A DNA stretch of 64,000 nt, from positions 1 to 64,000 of the forward strand of contig CAYHEK010000001.1 in NCBI GenBank assembly GCA_964355545.1, given 5' to 3'. Made by a program: the position numbers and the translations under genes. Of this stretch, positions 1-7,743 are shown in pieces; the first letter of the stretch is position 1, and the number at the start of each line of letters is the position of its first letter. This DNA is from JAPLGE01 sp964355545. Lineage in GTDB: Bacteria > Bipolaricaulota > Bipolaricaulia > UBA7950 > UBA9294. The notes beneath the pieces are model-generated. The model was given only the letters and a program-made list of their open reading frames with translations. It did no database searches and was not told the DNA's origin.

Positions 1-791
1 TGCCTGAACTGCCGGAAGTGGAGACGCTCGTGCGTGGTTTGCAAAGCCTCTTCCCGACTCGCATCGAGCGCTTGGAGGTGCGCGACCCGCGGCTCTCCCT
101 CCCAGCCGAAGAGATCGTCGACGAAGAGATCGCGGGGATCGAGCGGAGGGGGAAGTACATCGTCTTCCAGCTTGTCTCAGGACGGTCGCTCGTCGTTCAC
201 CTGCGCATGTCCGGCCGCCTCGTCCGCTCCTGCTCTAAGAGGGAGGAGGGGTACGCGCGCCTCGTCCTGCACCTTGACCGTGGCGTGATTCACTTCGTCG
301 ACCCGCGGCGCCTGGGGACGGTCGAGTATTGTCGCGACGGCTTTCCACACCGGTTGGGAGCCGACCCTCTCGGCCGGGAGTTCACAGAGGAGAGGCTCGG
401 AAAGATCGTCCGTGCCTCGCGCGCGCCGATCAAGGTCCTTCTCCTCGATCAGAAGAGGATCGCCGGGATCGGGAACATCTACGCCGCGGAGGCGCTCTTC
501 CGCGCCGGGATCGACCCCCGACGGCCGGGGGCAACCCTGACGGACGCCGAGGTCGCGGCGCTCCACTCCGCCGTCACGACGATCCTCCGCGACGCGATCG
601 CCCGCGAGGGAACGACGCTCGGAAAAGGTGTCTCCGACTACCGAACGGAGCGCGGCGGGGAGGGCACCTTCGCCGAGGCGCTCGCCGTCTACGGCCGCGA
701 AGGAGAGCCCTGCCCCCGCTGCGGGACGAGGCTCGAACGAATCAAGCAGGGCGGGAGGTCCACATACCTCTGCCCCGGCTGCCAGCGTTGA
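1..791 (+). CDS. mutM: Formamidopyrimidine-DNA glycosylase (Fpg/MutM), lacking only its first base
   Basis: Base-excision-repair bifunctional glycosylase/AP lyase acting on 8-oxoguanine and other oxidised purines. The window opens on TG, so the A of the ATG lies one base upstream. The reading then gives the family-defining N-terminus PELPEVET, in which Pro2 is the catalytic amine and Glu3 the general acid. The helix-two-turn-helix region carries IGNIYAAEALF. The C-terminus has a four-cysteine zinc finger (CPRC...CPGC). Full length is about 263 aa, normal for the family. A GTG at 18 is only an internal Val codon. A repair enzyme for oxidised DNA fits the oxygen-defence genes that follow. Confidence 0.96.
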   Translation, partial: PELPEVETLVRGLQSLFPTRIERLEVRDPRLSLPAEEIVDEEIAGIERRGKYIVFQLVSGRSLVVHLRMSGRLVRSCSKREEGYARLVLHLDRGVIHFVDPRRLGTVEYCRDGFPHRLGADPLGREFTEERLGKIVRASRAPIKVLLLDQKRIAGIGNIYAAEALFRAGIDPRRPGATLTDAEVAALHSAVTTILRDAIAREGTTLGKGVSDYRTERGGEGTFAEALAVYGREGEPCPRCGTRLERIKQGGRSTYLCPGCQR

Positions 792-817
792 TCGGACAAG
801 GAAGCAAGGTCAAAAAG

Positions 818-826
818 GAAGGAGGA
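818..826 (+). promoter_or_regulatory. Shine-Dalgarno deciding the rubrerythrin start
   Basis: A strong AAGGAGGAA stands just before the ATG at 832. It selects that ATG over the upstream in-frame starts that would extend the protein into mutM. Confidence 0.8.
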
Positions 827-831
827 AGATC

Positions 832-1404
832 ATGAAGCTAGTGGGATCGAAGACCGAGAGGAACCTCCTCGCGGCGTTCGCCGGCGAGTCGCAGGCCCGC
901 AACCGCTACACGTACTTCGCCTCTCAGGCGGTGAAGGACGGGCTCATGCAGATCGCCGCGATCTTCGAGGAGACGGCAAACCAAGAGCGGGAGCACGCCA
1001 AGCGCTTCTTCAAGCCCCTGGAAGGAGGCGAGGTGACGATCGAGGCGGCCTTCCCGGCAGGAAGGATCGGGACGACGGCGGAGAACCTCGCCGCGGCAGC
1101 GGCCGGCGAGCACCACGAGTGGACGGACCTCTACCCACGCTTCGCGCGGACGGCGCGCGAGGAGGGGTTCGAGGAGGTCGCGAAAGTCTTCGAGGCCGTC
1201 TCCGTCGCGGAAAAACAGCACGAGAAACGCTACCTTGGGCTCCTTGAGAACGTGAAGAAAGGGACGGTCTTCAAGAAGACAAAGCCGGTCGCCTGGCGTT
1301 GCCGCAACTGCGGGTACCTCCACACGGGACCCTCCGCACCAGAGGTCTGCCCCGCCTGCGCCCATCCGCAGGCGCACTTCGAGCTCCTCGCGGAGAACTG
1401 GTAG
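832..1404 (+). CDS. rbr: Rubrerythrin (first copy)
   Basis: Cytosolic NAD(P)H-linked peroxide reductase of anaerobes. The N-terminal ferritin-like four-helix diiron domain (about residues 1-145) shows the FAGESQARNRY start, an ExxxxEHAK helix and a final ExxxEKQHEKRY helix. A C-terminal rubredoxin-like domain holds CRNCGYLHTG and CPACAHPQAHF, the pairs that bind one iron. At 190 aa it is family length. It is followed by genes for other oxygen-reducing proteins on the same strand, so it is probably part of one defence transcription unit. A second rubrerythrin lies at 6241. Confidence 0.95.
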   Translation: MKLVGSKTERNLLAAFAGESQARNRYTYFASQAVKDGLMQIAAIFEETANQEREHAKRFFKPLEGGEVTIEAAFPAGRIGTTAENLAAAAAGEHHEWTDLYPRFARTAREEGFEEVAKVFEAVSVAEKQHEKRYLGLLENVKKGTVFKKTKPVAWRCRNCGYLHTGPSAPEVCPACAHPQAHFELLAENW

Positions 1405-1419
1405 GAGGATCGTGCTATA

Positions 1420-1983
1420 GTGGGAAAGAGGAAAATGGATCGACGCAGTCAGGATGTGGAGCGCGTCTTCGCCGTCGCGACCGACCCGGCGGGGCTGAAC
1501 CACGCTCTCTTCCAGGTCACGCACGGCCTGTACATCCTGACCGCGGCTTCGGGCGGCCGCCTGAACGGGCAGTGTCTGGACGCTCTGATGCAGGTGACGA
1601 GCGCGCCGCCGCGGATCGCGATTGGGGTCAACAAGCGCTCCTTGACGCACGAGATGATCGCCGCAAGCGGCCGCTTCGGGGTGAACGTCCTCGACCGCGA
1701 GGACCCAGCTTGCGCGGAGAAGATCCGCCACTTCGGCTTCCAGTCCGGCCGCGCGGTCGAGAAGTTCAAAGACATCCCCTACCTCCTGGGAGAGGGCGGG
1801 GTCCCCGTCCTCCCCGACGCGGTCGCGTTCTACGAGTGCTCCATCGTCCCCGAGATGACGCTCGACCTTGAGACCCACTCCCTCTTCGTCGCGCTCGTCG
1901 AGCGCGGAGGAGCGAAGGAGAGAGGCGAGCCGCTCACCTACAACGAGTACCGGCGGACGATGAGAAAACGAACGGGATCGTGA
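1420..1983 (+). CDS. Flavin reductase-like protein, Hrb type without the rubredoxin domain
   Basis: FMN-binding split-barrel protein. Segments LNGQCLDALMQVTSAPP, VNKRSLTHE and HFGFQSGRAVEKF resemble the flavin half of high-molecular-weight rubredoxin (Hrb), which in acetogens passes electrons from NADH to flavodiiron protein. Here the C-terminal rubredoxin domain is absent: there is no CxxC pair and the protein ends after the barrel. The next gene is a flavodiiron protein, which supports a donor role. The start is GTG 1420 (AGGAGG at 1403-1408) or ATG 1435 (GAAAGAGG before it); both are credible. The partner assignment is inference. Confidence 0.85.
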   Translation: MGKRKMDRRSQDVERVFAVATDPAGLNHALFQVTHGLYILTAASGGRLNGQCLDALMQVTSAPPRIAIGVNKRSLTHEMIAASGRFGVNVLDREDPACAEKIRHFGFQSGRAVEKFKDIPYLLGEGGVPVLPDAVAFYECSIVPEMTLDLETHSLFVALVERGGAKERGEPLTYNEYRRTMRKRTGS

Positions 1984-2013
1984 GACAGAAGAAAAACGAG
2001 AAAGGAGGACGCG

Positions 2014-3180
2014 GTGAAGGCGAGGGAAGTGAGGCCGGGGATCGACTGGCTGGGGGCCGTGCACTGGGACAGGCGCCTCTTCGACGCCCTGATCCCCCTG
2101 CCGGACGGAACGAGCTACAACGCCTACCTCGTGCGCGACAAACGAGTCGCCCTGATCGACACCGCGGATCCGACGCAGACCGCCCTCCTTCTCGCGCAGC
2201 TTGAGTCCGTGCCGAGGGTCGACTACCTCGTCGTCCAGCACGTCGAACAGGACCACTCGGGCTCCGTGCCCGCGGTCATCGAGCGCTACCCGAAGGTCGA
2301 GATCCTGGCCACGCCGAAAGCAAAGGGGATGATCGTCGACCACCTCGCCGTCCCCGAGGAGCGGATCCGGGCCGTGAAGGACGGGGAGACCCTCTCCCTG
2401 GGGGAGCGGACGCTCGAGTTCCTCCACGCTCCGTGGGTGCACTGGCCGGAGACGATGTTCACCTACCTCCGCGAGGAGAAGATCCTCTTTAGCTGCGATT
2501 TCCTTGGCTCACACCTTGCGACGAGCGACCTCTTCGCGACCGATCGCGAGCGCGTCTACACGGCGGCCAAGCGCTACTACGCCGAGATCATGATGCCCTT
2601 CCGGACTGCGATCAAGGGGCATCTCGAGCGGCTCGCGCGCTACGAGATCTCCCTCGTCGCGCCGAGCCATGGGCCGGTCTACGACGAACCAACGTTCATC
2701 CTCGACGCCTATCGACACTGGGTCCTCGATCCGCCGAAGAACGCGGTCCTCCTCCCCTACATCTCCATGCACGGGAGCACGGCGCGGATGGTGGAGCACC
2801 TCGTCGGTGCCCTCGTCGAGCGCGGAGTGGCGGTCGAGCCGTTCAATCTGGAGACGAGCGACCTGGGGAGGCTCGCGATGGCCCTGGTCGATGCGGCGAC
2901 GGTCGTCTTCGCCACGCCGACGGTCCTCACGGGGCCTCACCCGCACGTCGTCGCCGCGGCCTACCTCATCGCCGCCCTGCGGCCGAAGCTCCGCTTCGGC
3001 GCGGTCGTCGGCTCCTACGGCTGGGGAGGGAAGGCGGTGGAGCACGTGACAAACCTCCTGGGAGGCCTGAAGCTCGAGTGGCTCGACCCGGTCTTCGTGC
3101 AGGGGCTCCCCGGCGCGGAGACCTTGGCGGCGCTCGATCGGCTGGCCGATGCAATAAAGAAGAGACACGAGGGGCTGTAG
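2014..3180 (+). CDS. fprA: Flavodiiron protein (FprA-type oxygen/NO reductase)
   Basis: Reduces O2 to water, or NO to N2O, in the cytosol of anaerobes. The N-terminal metallo-beta-lactamase fold supplies the diiron ligands: His76, Glu78, Asp80 and His81 in HVEQDH, His143 in VHWPE, Asp162 in CDFLGSH and His219 in SHGPVY. All are present. The C-terminal flavodoxin domain (from about residue 243) has an FMN loop SMHGSTARM and a GSYGWGG segment. 388 aa is standard. The start is GTG 2014, preceded by AAAGGAGG at 2001-2008. It sits directly after the Hrb-like flavin reductase. Confidence 0.96.
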   Translation: MKAREVRPGIDWLGAVHWDRRLFDALIPLPDGTSYNAYLVRDKRVALIDTADPTQTALLLAQLESVPRVDYLVVQHVEQDHSGSVPAVIERYPKVEILATPKAKGMIVDHLAVPEERIRAVKDGETLSLGERTLEFLHAPWVHWPETMFTYLREEKILFSCDFLGSHLATSDLFATDRERVYTAAKRYYAEIMMPFRTAIKGHLERLARYEISLVAPSHGPVYDEPTFILDAYRHWVLDPPKNAVLLPYISMHGSTARMVEHLVGALVERGVAVEPFNLETSDLGRLAMALVDAATVVFATPTVLTGPHPHVVAAAYLIAALRPKLRFGAVVGSYGWGGKAVEHVTNLLGGLKLEWLDPVFVQGLPGAETLAALDRLADAIKKRHEGL

Positions 3181-3184
3181 TACC

Positions 3185-4876
3185 GTGCTCGACTTAAGCG
3201 TCATCATCGCCGGATCCGCAGGAGAAGGGGTGCAAACGATCGGGGAGGCCTTCGCCCGGAGCGTCCTTCGGCACGGCTACCCCGTCTTCACGACCCAGGA
3301 GTACGAGTCGCGGATCCGAGGGGGACACTCAAGCTACCGCGTGCGGATCACGGAGGCGGTGCAAAACGCCCCCCGCGCCGACGCCGACCTCCTCCTTGCC
3401 TTGAACGGCCGGGCGCTTGACCACTACCTCTTGCTCCTCCGCGACGGGGGGACCCTTCTTCGAGAAGAGGGCGACTCCCAAAGCAGCCTTGAGGGAACGG
3501 CGCGGGCGGCCGTGATCCCGTTCTCCCGGACGGCGAGCGAGCGGTTCGGGTCGAAGCTCTACGCGAATTCCGTCGCTGCCGGGGCGCTCCTCGCGGCGCT
3601 CGGCGCGGAGATCACCCCCCTCGAAGGCGTCCTGCGTGAGACCTTTTCCGCGAAGGGGGACGACGTGGTCCGCGCGAACGTCGAGGCGGCCCGCGCAGGG
3701 TACGCCCTGGCGCGCGAAGATGGGAAAGGAGCGCTCCTCGGCGCGCTTCCCAAGCGAGACCGGTCCTACACTCTCATCTCGGGAAACGAGGCGATCCCCC
3801 TCGCCGCGGCCTACGCCGGGTGCCGGTTCATCGCCGCCTACCCGATGTCCCCCTCGACCGAGATCATCACCACTTTTGCGCGCGACGAGGGACTCGGGGT
3901 CTTCGCTGAACAGGCCGAGGACGAGATCGCGGCGATCAACATGGCGATCGGCGCAAGCTACGCCGGAGCGCGCGCGATGACCGCGACCTCGGGAGGGGGC
4001 TTCGCCCTCATGGTGGAAGCGACGAGTCTCGCCGGGATGACGGAGACGCCGCTCGTCATCGTCCTTGGCCAGCGACCGGGCCCCGCGACCGGCCTCCCGA
4101 CCCGGACGGAACAGGGGGACCTCCTCTTCGCCATCCACGCCGGGCACGGAGAGTTCCCCAAGCTCGTCCTCGCGCCGTCCGACCCACAGGACGCGTTCCA
4201 AAAGACTGTGCGCGCCTTCTCCCTCGCCGACCGCTACCAGATCCCGGTCCTCGTCCTGACCGACCAGTTCCTCGCCGACTCGCACTTTTCCTTCGAGGCC
4301 TTCCTCCCCGCGAACCGGGAACCCCACTCCTTCCTCGCCGATCCCACCGCGATCGCGCGCTACCGTCGCTACGAGCTCACCCCCGATGGGATCTCCCCTC
4401 GCCTCTACCCCGGACAGAGCCGGCATTTGGTCTTGCTCGATAGCGACGAGCACGACGAGGAAGGACACATCACGGAGGACCTCGCCGGGACGAGAAGGGC
4501 GATGGTCGAGAAGCGCCTCGAGAAGATGCGCCGACTGAAGGGAGAGGTTCTCTCCCCGGAAGAGGCCTTCCTCGAGGACGCGCGGACTATCCTCGTCGGC
4601 TGGGGCTCGACGCGCGGGGCGATCCTCGAGGCCGTCCTGGACCTGCGCGCGGCGGGTGAACCGGTCGGGATGGTCCACTTCACGGAGGTCTGGCCTCTCC
4701 CCGCATACGCGTTCCCCCAAGGGAAGACGGCGATCGTCGTCGAGGAAAACGCGACCGGTCAGTTCGCCCGGCTCCTCCGCGCCGAGTACGGCGTCCTGGC
4801 CGCTCGGACCGTGAACCGCTACGACGGCCTCCCGATCACGAAAGACGACGTGGAAAGGGGGATCGATGGACCCTAA
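3185..4876 (+). CDS. korA: 2-oxoacid:ferredoxin oxidoreductase, fused gamma-alpha subunit
   Basis: Oxidatively decarboxylates a 2-oxoacid to acyl-CoA while reducing ferredoxin. Residues 1 to about 190 form the gamma domain (GSAGEGVQTIGEAFA, YESRIRGGHSSYRV). From about residue 195 the alpha pyrimidine-binding domain follows (ISGNEAIPLAA, AAYPMSPSTEI, ATSGGGFALM). 563 aa fits the fused KorA/VorA-like form. No ferredoxin domain is present. It starts with GTG 3185, four bases after the flavodiiron stop, and overlaps the beta gene by 11 bp. Substrate (2-oxoglutarate, branched-chain or pyruvate) cannot be told from this sequence alone. Its place inside the defence run suggests it supplies low-potential electrons; that is inference. 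Confidence 0.92.
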   Translation: MLDLSVIIAGSAGEGVQTIGEAFARSVLRHGYPVFTTQEYESRIRGGHSSYRVRITEAVQNAPRADADLLLALNGRALDHYLLLLRDGGTLLREEGDSQSSLEGTARAAVIPFSRTASERFGSKLYANSVAAGALLAALGAEITPLEGVLRETFSAKGDDVVRANVEAARAGYALAREDGKGALLGALPKRDRSYTLISGNEAIPLAAAYAGCRFIAAYPMSPSTEIITTFARDEGLGVFAEQAEDEIAAINMAIGASYAGARAMTATSGGGFALMVEATSLAGMTETPLVIVLGQRPGPATGLPTRTEQGDLLFAIHAGHGEFPKLVLAPSDPQDAFQKTVRAFSLADRYQIPVLVLTDQFLADSHFSFEAFLPANREPHSFLADPTAIARYRRYELTPDGISPRLYPGQSRHLVLLDSDEHDEEGHITEDLAGTRRAMVEKRLEKMRRLKGEVLSPEEAFLEDARTILVGWGSTRGAILEAVLDLRAAGEPVGMVHFTEVWPLPAYAFPQGKTAIVVEENATGQFARLLRAEYGVLAARTVNRYDGLPITKDDVERGIDGP

Positions 4877-5726
4877 GGCCTACCGAAGCGATGCCGAAAA
4901 CCAGTGGTGCCCGGGGTGCACGAACTTTGGGATCCTCGCTGCGATGAAGAAGGCGCTTGGGGCGCTCGATCTCGAGCCGCACGCGGTGTGCCTCGTCTCC
5001 GGGATCGGACAGGCCGCCAAGCTCCCGCACTACCTTGCGTGCAACGTCTTCAACGGCCTGCACGGCCGCGCGATCCCAGCGGCCACAGGGATCAAGGTCT
5101 CAAATCCCACTCTCACCGTGGTCGTGACGACGGGGGACGGCGACTGCTACGGGGAGGGAGGGAATCACCTCCTGCATGCCCTGCGCCGCAACCCGGACAT
5201 CACCGTCGTTGTGCACAATAACGCGCTCTACGCCCTGACGAAGGGTCAAGGGTCTCCCACGACCCCCGTGGGAGAGAGGACGCGCCTCCAGTTCGGAGGA
5301 GTGGAGATCGAGCCGATCGCGATCCTGGCGACGGCGATCGTCCATGGATGCGGCTTCGTCGCCCGCGGCTACGCCGGTGAGATCGACCACCTGGCCGACC
5401 TTCTCGTTCGCGCGATCCGCCACCGCGGACTCTCCCTCGTCGACGTCGTCCAACCGTGCACCACCTGGGGAAGGAGGCCGGCCGCCTGGTACCAAGAACG
5501 GATCGAGAAACTCCCGGCTGACCACGACCCTCGCGATCGTGGGGCGGCACTCGACCTAGCCGCGTTGGGCGAAGGGTCCATCCCGATCGGAGTCCTCTAC
5601 GAGGAGCCGCCGCGACGGGTCTTCGCCGAGCGCTATCACGCGCGGGTCGGCGGCCGACCGCTCGCCTCGCTTGCGCCACTTGAAGAAGAAGAGATCGCGA
5701 AGCGGCTCGCGAGGTTCGCCGGATAA
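4866..5726 (+). CDS. korB: 2-oxoacid:ferredoxin oxidoreductase, beta (TPP-binding) subunit
   Basis: Catalytic partner of the preceding fused subunit. It has the WCPGC cysteine motif near the N-terminus, the thiamine-diphosphate/Mg signature GDGDCYGEG followed about 30 residues later by NNALYALTKGQ, and a TTWGRRP segment typical of KorB-like chains. The length of 286 aa is normal for an OFOR beta subunit that lacks the extra C-terminal domain. The ATG lies inside the end of the upstream gene (11-bp overlap), so translation is probably coupled. Confidence 0.93.
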   Translation: MDPKAYRSDAENQWCPGCTNFGILAAMKKALGALDLEPHAVCLVSGIGQAAKLPHYLACNVFNGLHGRAIPAATGIKVSNPTLTVVVTTGDGDCYGEGGNHLLHALRRNPDITVVVHNNALYALTKGQGSPTTPVGERTRLQFGGVEIEPIAILATAIVHGCGFVARGYAGEIDHLADLLVRAIRHRGLSLVDVVQPCTTWGRRPAAWYQERIEKLPADHDPRDRGAALDLAALGEGSIPIGVLYEEPPRRVFAERYHARVGGRPLASLAPLEEEEIAKRLARFAG

Positions 5727-5771
5727 TGAACGTTGGGACGTTGCGAAAGGAACGAGAGCAAGGAGGAAAGG

Positions 5772-6239
5772 ATGAGCATCATCGCGGTCGGAGAACGAGC
5801 GGCTCCCTTCACGCTCAAGGACCAGCACGGGGAGCCGGTGACCCCAAGCGCCGAGGAGAAAAAGAGGATCGTCCTCTCCTTCCATCCGCTCGCCTGGACT
5901 GCGCTCTGCGCCGAGCAGATGAAGGCGCTCGAGAAGAACCGGGGCGCATTCCACAAGGAGAGGGCTGTTGCCTTCGGCGTGAGCGTCGATCCCTCCCCGA
6001 GCAAGCTCGCGTGGGCAAAGTCGCTCCGCATCAAGGAGACACGGCTGCTTTCGGACTTCTGGCCGCATGGGGGCGTGGCCAAGCAGTTTGGCATCTTCCG
6101 AGAGGAGGATGGGTTTTCGGAGCGCGCGGTGATCATTCTGGACGAGAAAAGAGAGGTCCGATTCGCCAAGGTCTACCCTTTGAGCGAGCTCCCCGACCTG
6201 GGCGAGATCGTTGACGCTCTCAAGGCAATCGGAGGTTAG
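5772..6239 (+). CDS. Peroxiredoxin, AhpC/TSA family, apparently 1-Cys
   Basis: Thiol peroxidase. The active-site pattern PLAWTALC gives the conserved Pro, Thr and peroxidatic Cys46. No other cysteine occurs in the 155 residues, so no resolving cysteine is encoded and an external thiol or rubredoxin-like donor is needed. The start ATG 5772 is chosen because AGGAGGAAAGG precedes it directly; an upstream in-frame start at 5733 lacks a comparable site. It lies between the oxidoreductase and the second rubrerythrin, on the same strand. Confidence 0.92.
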   Translation: MSIIAVGERAAPFTLKDQHGEPVTPSAEEKKRIVLSFHPLAWTALCAEQMKALEKNRGAFHKERAVAFGVSVDPSPSKLAWAKSLRIKETRLLSDFWPHGGVAKQFGIFREEDGFSERAVIILDEKREVRFAKVYPLSELPDLGEIVDALKAIGG

Positions 6240-6240
6240 C

Positions 6241-6744
6241 ATGCGCAGGATGACGAAACAGAACCTGGAGACGGCCTTCGCCGGAGAGAGCATGGCGCAC
6301 ATGCGCTACCTCATCTTCTCCGAGAAGGCCAAGCGGGACGGCCTTGCGAACCTCTCGCGGCTCTTCCGCGCGATCGCCTTCGCGGAGGAGGTGCACGCCA
6401 CGAACCACTACCGCGAACTGGGGATGATCCGGGGCGCGCCGGAGAACCTCGAGGAGTGCATCCAAGGCGAGACCTACGAGGTCGAGGAGATGTACCCCTC
6501 CTACAAGCTGGTCGCCGAGTCCCAAGGAGAAAAAGGAGCGGCCCGCTCCACCCACTACGCCCTCGAGGCGGAGAAGATCCACGCGACCATGTACAAAGGA
6601 GCGAAGAAGGCACAAGAAACGGGGAAGGACATCGCGATCGGGGCGGTCCTCATCTGCCCGGTCTGCGGGTATACGGTAGAAGGGAAGGCCCCGGCGCGCT
6701 GCCCAGTGTGCGGGGCGGCCCGGGAGACCTTCCAGGGCTTCTGA
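6241..6744 (+). CDS. rbr2: Rubrerythrin (second copy)
   Basis: Peroxide-reducing diiron protein of 167 aa. Ferritin-like helices carry FAGESMAHMRY, AFAEEVHATNHY and ALEAEKIHATMY. The C-terminal rubredoxin-like knuckles are CPVCGYTVEG and CPVCGAARETF. It starts at ATG 6241 with GGAGGT at 6231-6236, one base after the peroxiredoxin stop, so the two are tightly coupled. It is clearly diverged from the copy at 832 (shorter, different spacing), so this is an old paralog pair rather than a recent duplication. Confidence 0.95.
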   Translation: MRRMTKQNLETAFAGESMAHMRYLIFSEKAKRDGLANLSRLFRAIAFAEEVHATNHYRELGMIRGAPENLEECIQGETYEVEEMYPSYKLVAESQGEKGAARSTHYALEAEKIHATMYKGAKKAQETGKDIAIGAVLICPVCGYTVEGKAPARCPVCGAARETFQGF

Positions 6745-6785
6745 AGAGAAAAGGTTATGGAACCGATGAAAAAAAGGAGGTCGCC

Positions 6786-7127
6786 ATGCGCATCGGAAAC
6801 CTGATCAAGACGTCCGCCCAGGAGGGGAAGGAGAAGCACATCCCGACGATCGAGCTCGTCGACTGCAAGGAGTGCGCTGGAAAGGTCGTGCGCGTCGTGG
6901 TGGGAAAGGAAGTTCCCCATCCGAACACGATCGAGCACCACATCAAGTGGATCGCCCTGTTCGGCGTGAAGGGGGGTCTCGCCGTGCACCTTGCGACGTT
7001 CGACCTTGGCCCGACGTACGCGGCGCCGGAGGTGGTGGCCCACGCGAACCTTGCGGGGTTGAGCGAACTCATTGCGGTTGAGTACTGCAACATCCACGGC
7101 CTGTGGGAGAACTCATTCACCCTCTAG
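6786..7127 (+). CDS. sor: Superoxide reductase, one-iron (neelaredoxin) type
   Basis: Reduces superoxide to hydrogen peroxide without making O2. Centre II ligands are all visible in 113 aa: His18 in EKHIP, His45 and His51 in VPHPNTIEHH, Cys101 and His104 in YCNIHGLW. The Glu-Lys of EKHIP is the usual catalytic pair. The N-terminal desulforedoxin domain of two-iron desulfoferrodoxin is missing. That domain is encoded separately nine bases downstream. The start ATG 6786 follows AAAAAGGAGG. Peroxide made here can be handled by the neighbouring rubrerythrins and peroxiredoxin. Confidence 0.94.
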   Translation: MRIGNLIKTSAQEGKEKHIPTIELVDCKECAGKVVRVVVGKEVPHPNTIEHHIKWIALFGVKGGLAVHLATFDLGPTYAAPEVVAHANLAGLSELIAVEYCNIHGLWENSFTL

Positions 7128-7136
7128 GAGAACGCC

Positions 7137-7250
7137 ATGGCACAGCAGAACAAGACCTACGTGTGCAGTATCTGCAAACAGGAAGTGAAGGTCACCAAGG
7201 CGGGGGCCGGAACGCTCGTCTGCTGCGGCCAGCCGATGCGCCTCGCGTGA
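7137..7250 (+). CDS. dsr: Desulforedoxin, stand-alone 37-aa protein
   Basis: Tiny rubredoxin-like iron protein: 37 residues with YVCSIC near the start and LVCCGQPM near the end. This is the CxxC...CC arrangement of desulforedoxin and of the N-terminal domain of desulfoferrodoxin. Starts at ATG 7137 with TAGGAG at 7125-7130 overlapping the stop of the superoxide reductase gene, so the two should be translated together. The likely role is electron donor to the adjacent superoxide reductase, reproducing as two chains what desulfoferrodoxin does in one. The gene is short enough for automatic callers to miss. Confidence 0.92.
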   Translation: MAQQNKTYVCSICKQEVKVTKAGAGTLVCCGQPMRLA

Positions 7251-7322
7251 CCATTCGCCGCCCCGGGGCAGGCGCCGGTTCGATCCGGAGGGCCGGCGTC
7301 TCCCTGTCGATCGGAGGTGTTT

Positions 7323-7377
7323 CGCGATGACTCTGCTTTCTGCGATCGAGTCAAGGCGCGCCCGCCGCGCGCTCTCT
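7323..7377 (+). repeat. Left copy of the 55-bp duplication beside the assembly gap
   Basis: These 55 bases are repeated without change at 7478-7532. This copy ends exactly at the first N. Contig ends that share exactly one k-mer length are typical of de Bruijn assemblies, so this is read as artefact rather than biology. Confidence 0.85.
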
Positions 7378-7477
7378 NNNNNNNNNNNNNNNNNNNNNNN
7401 NNNNNNNNNNNNNNNNNNNNNNNNNNNNNNNNNNNNNNNNNNNNNNNNNNNNNNNNNNNNNNNNNNNNNNNNNNNNN
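7378..7477. other. Assembly gap (100 N)
   Basis: Exactly 100 undetermined bases, the conventional filler for a gap of unknown size. It is flanked by identical 55-bp sequences. Confidence 0.99.
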
Positions 7478-7532
7478 CGCGATGACTCTGCTTTCTGCGA
7501 TCGAGTCAAGGCGCGCCCGCCGCGCGCTCTCT
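7478..7532 (+). repeat. Right copy of the 55-bp duplication beside the assembly gap
   Basis: Identical to 7323-7377. It starts at the first base after the N run. Confidence 0.85.
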
Positions 7533-7668
7533 CGGACAAGCACCGAGAGATCGAGCTGAGCCCGAGGGAGCGCAAGCCTCTTAAAAGCGTCGTCTCGTGG
7601 AACCGCTACGCGCTGCCCGCAGAGGGAGCGCCGGACGAGTAGCCTCCTCCCCGTCTTTCGTCCTGGCC

Positions 7669-7697
7669 TTGACTCCCCGGTCCCTCCCCCCTATCCT
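7669..7697 (+). promoter_or_regulatory. Candidate sigma-70-type promoter for the DOMON gene
   Basis: TTGACT (7669-7674), 17-base spacer, TATCCT (7692-7697). It lies about 45 bases before the ATG at 7744, with AGGAGGTGG as ribosome site in between. Confidence 0.6.
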
Positions 7698-7743
7698 CGA
7701 TCGCGGCCTTTCTTTAAAGAGAATCGCGACAGGAGGTGGCTTC

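Larger units (their letters stand above)
7327..7642 (+). pseudogene. Nitroreductase-like gene interrupted by assembly gap (ends only)
   Basis: The ATG at 7327 follows GGAGGT (7313-7318) and begins MTLLSAIESRRARRALS, like the N-terminus of nitroreductases (AIxxRRSxRxF). After the gap the same start recurs, then quickly meets a TGA at 7557-7559. In another frame, 7535-7642 reads a C-terminus-like stretch containing PRERKPLKSVVSWNRY, as found at the ends of nitroreductases. The FMN-binding middle is absent. Either about 400 bases are lost at the gap, or a strain variant carries a deletion. Removing two bases of the CTCTCT run would fuse both ends into ALSDKHREIE. The family call rests on the two ends only. 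Confidence 0.45.

Noticed and set aside
838..2442. 534-aa open frame on the - strand
   Set aside because: Antisense to rubrerythrin, flavin reductase and fprA; low-complexity Arg/Glu composition and no family motif. High GC makes long shadows common.
3329..4720. 463-aa open frame on the - strand
   Set aside because: Antisense shadow of the oxidoreductase gene, whose own frame has clear motifs.
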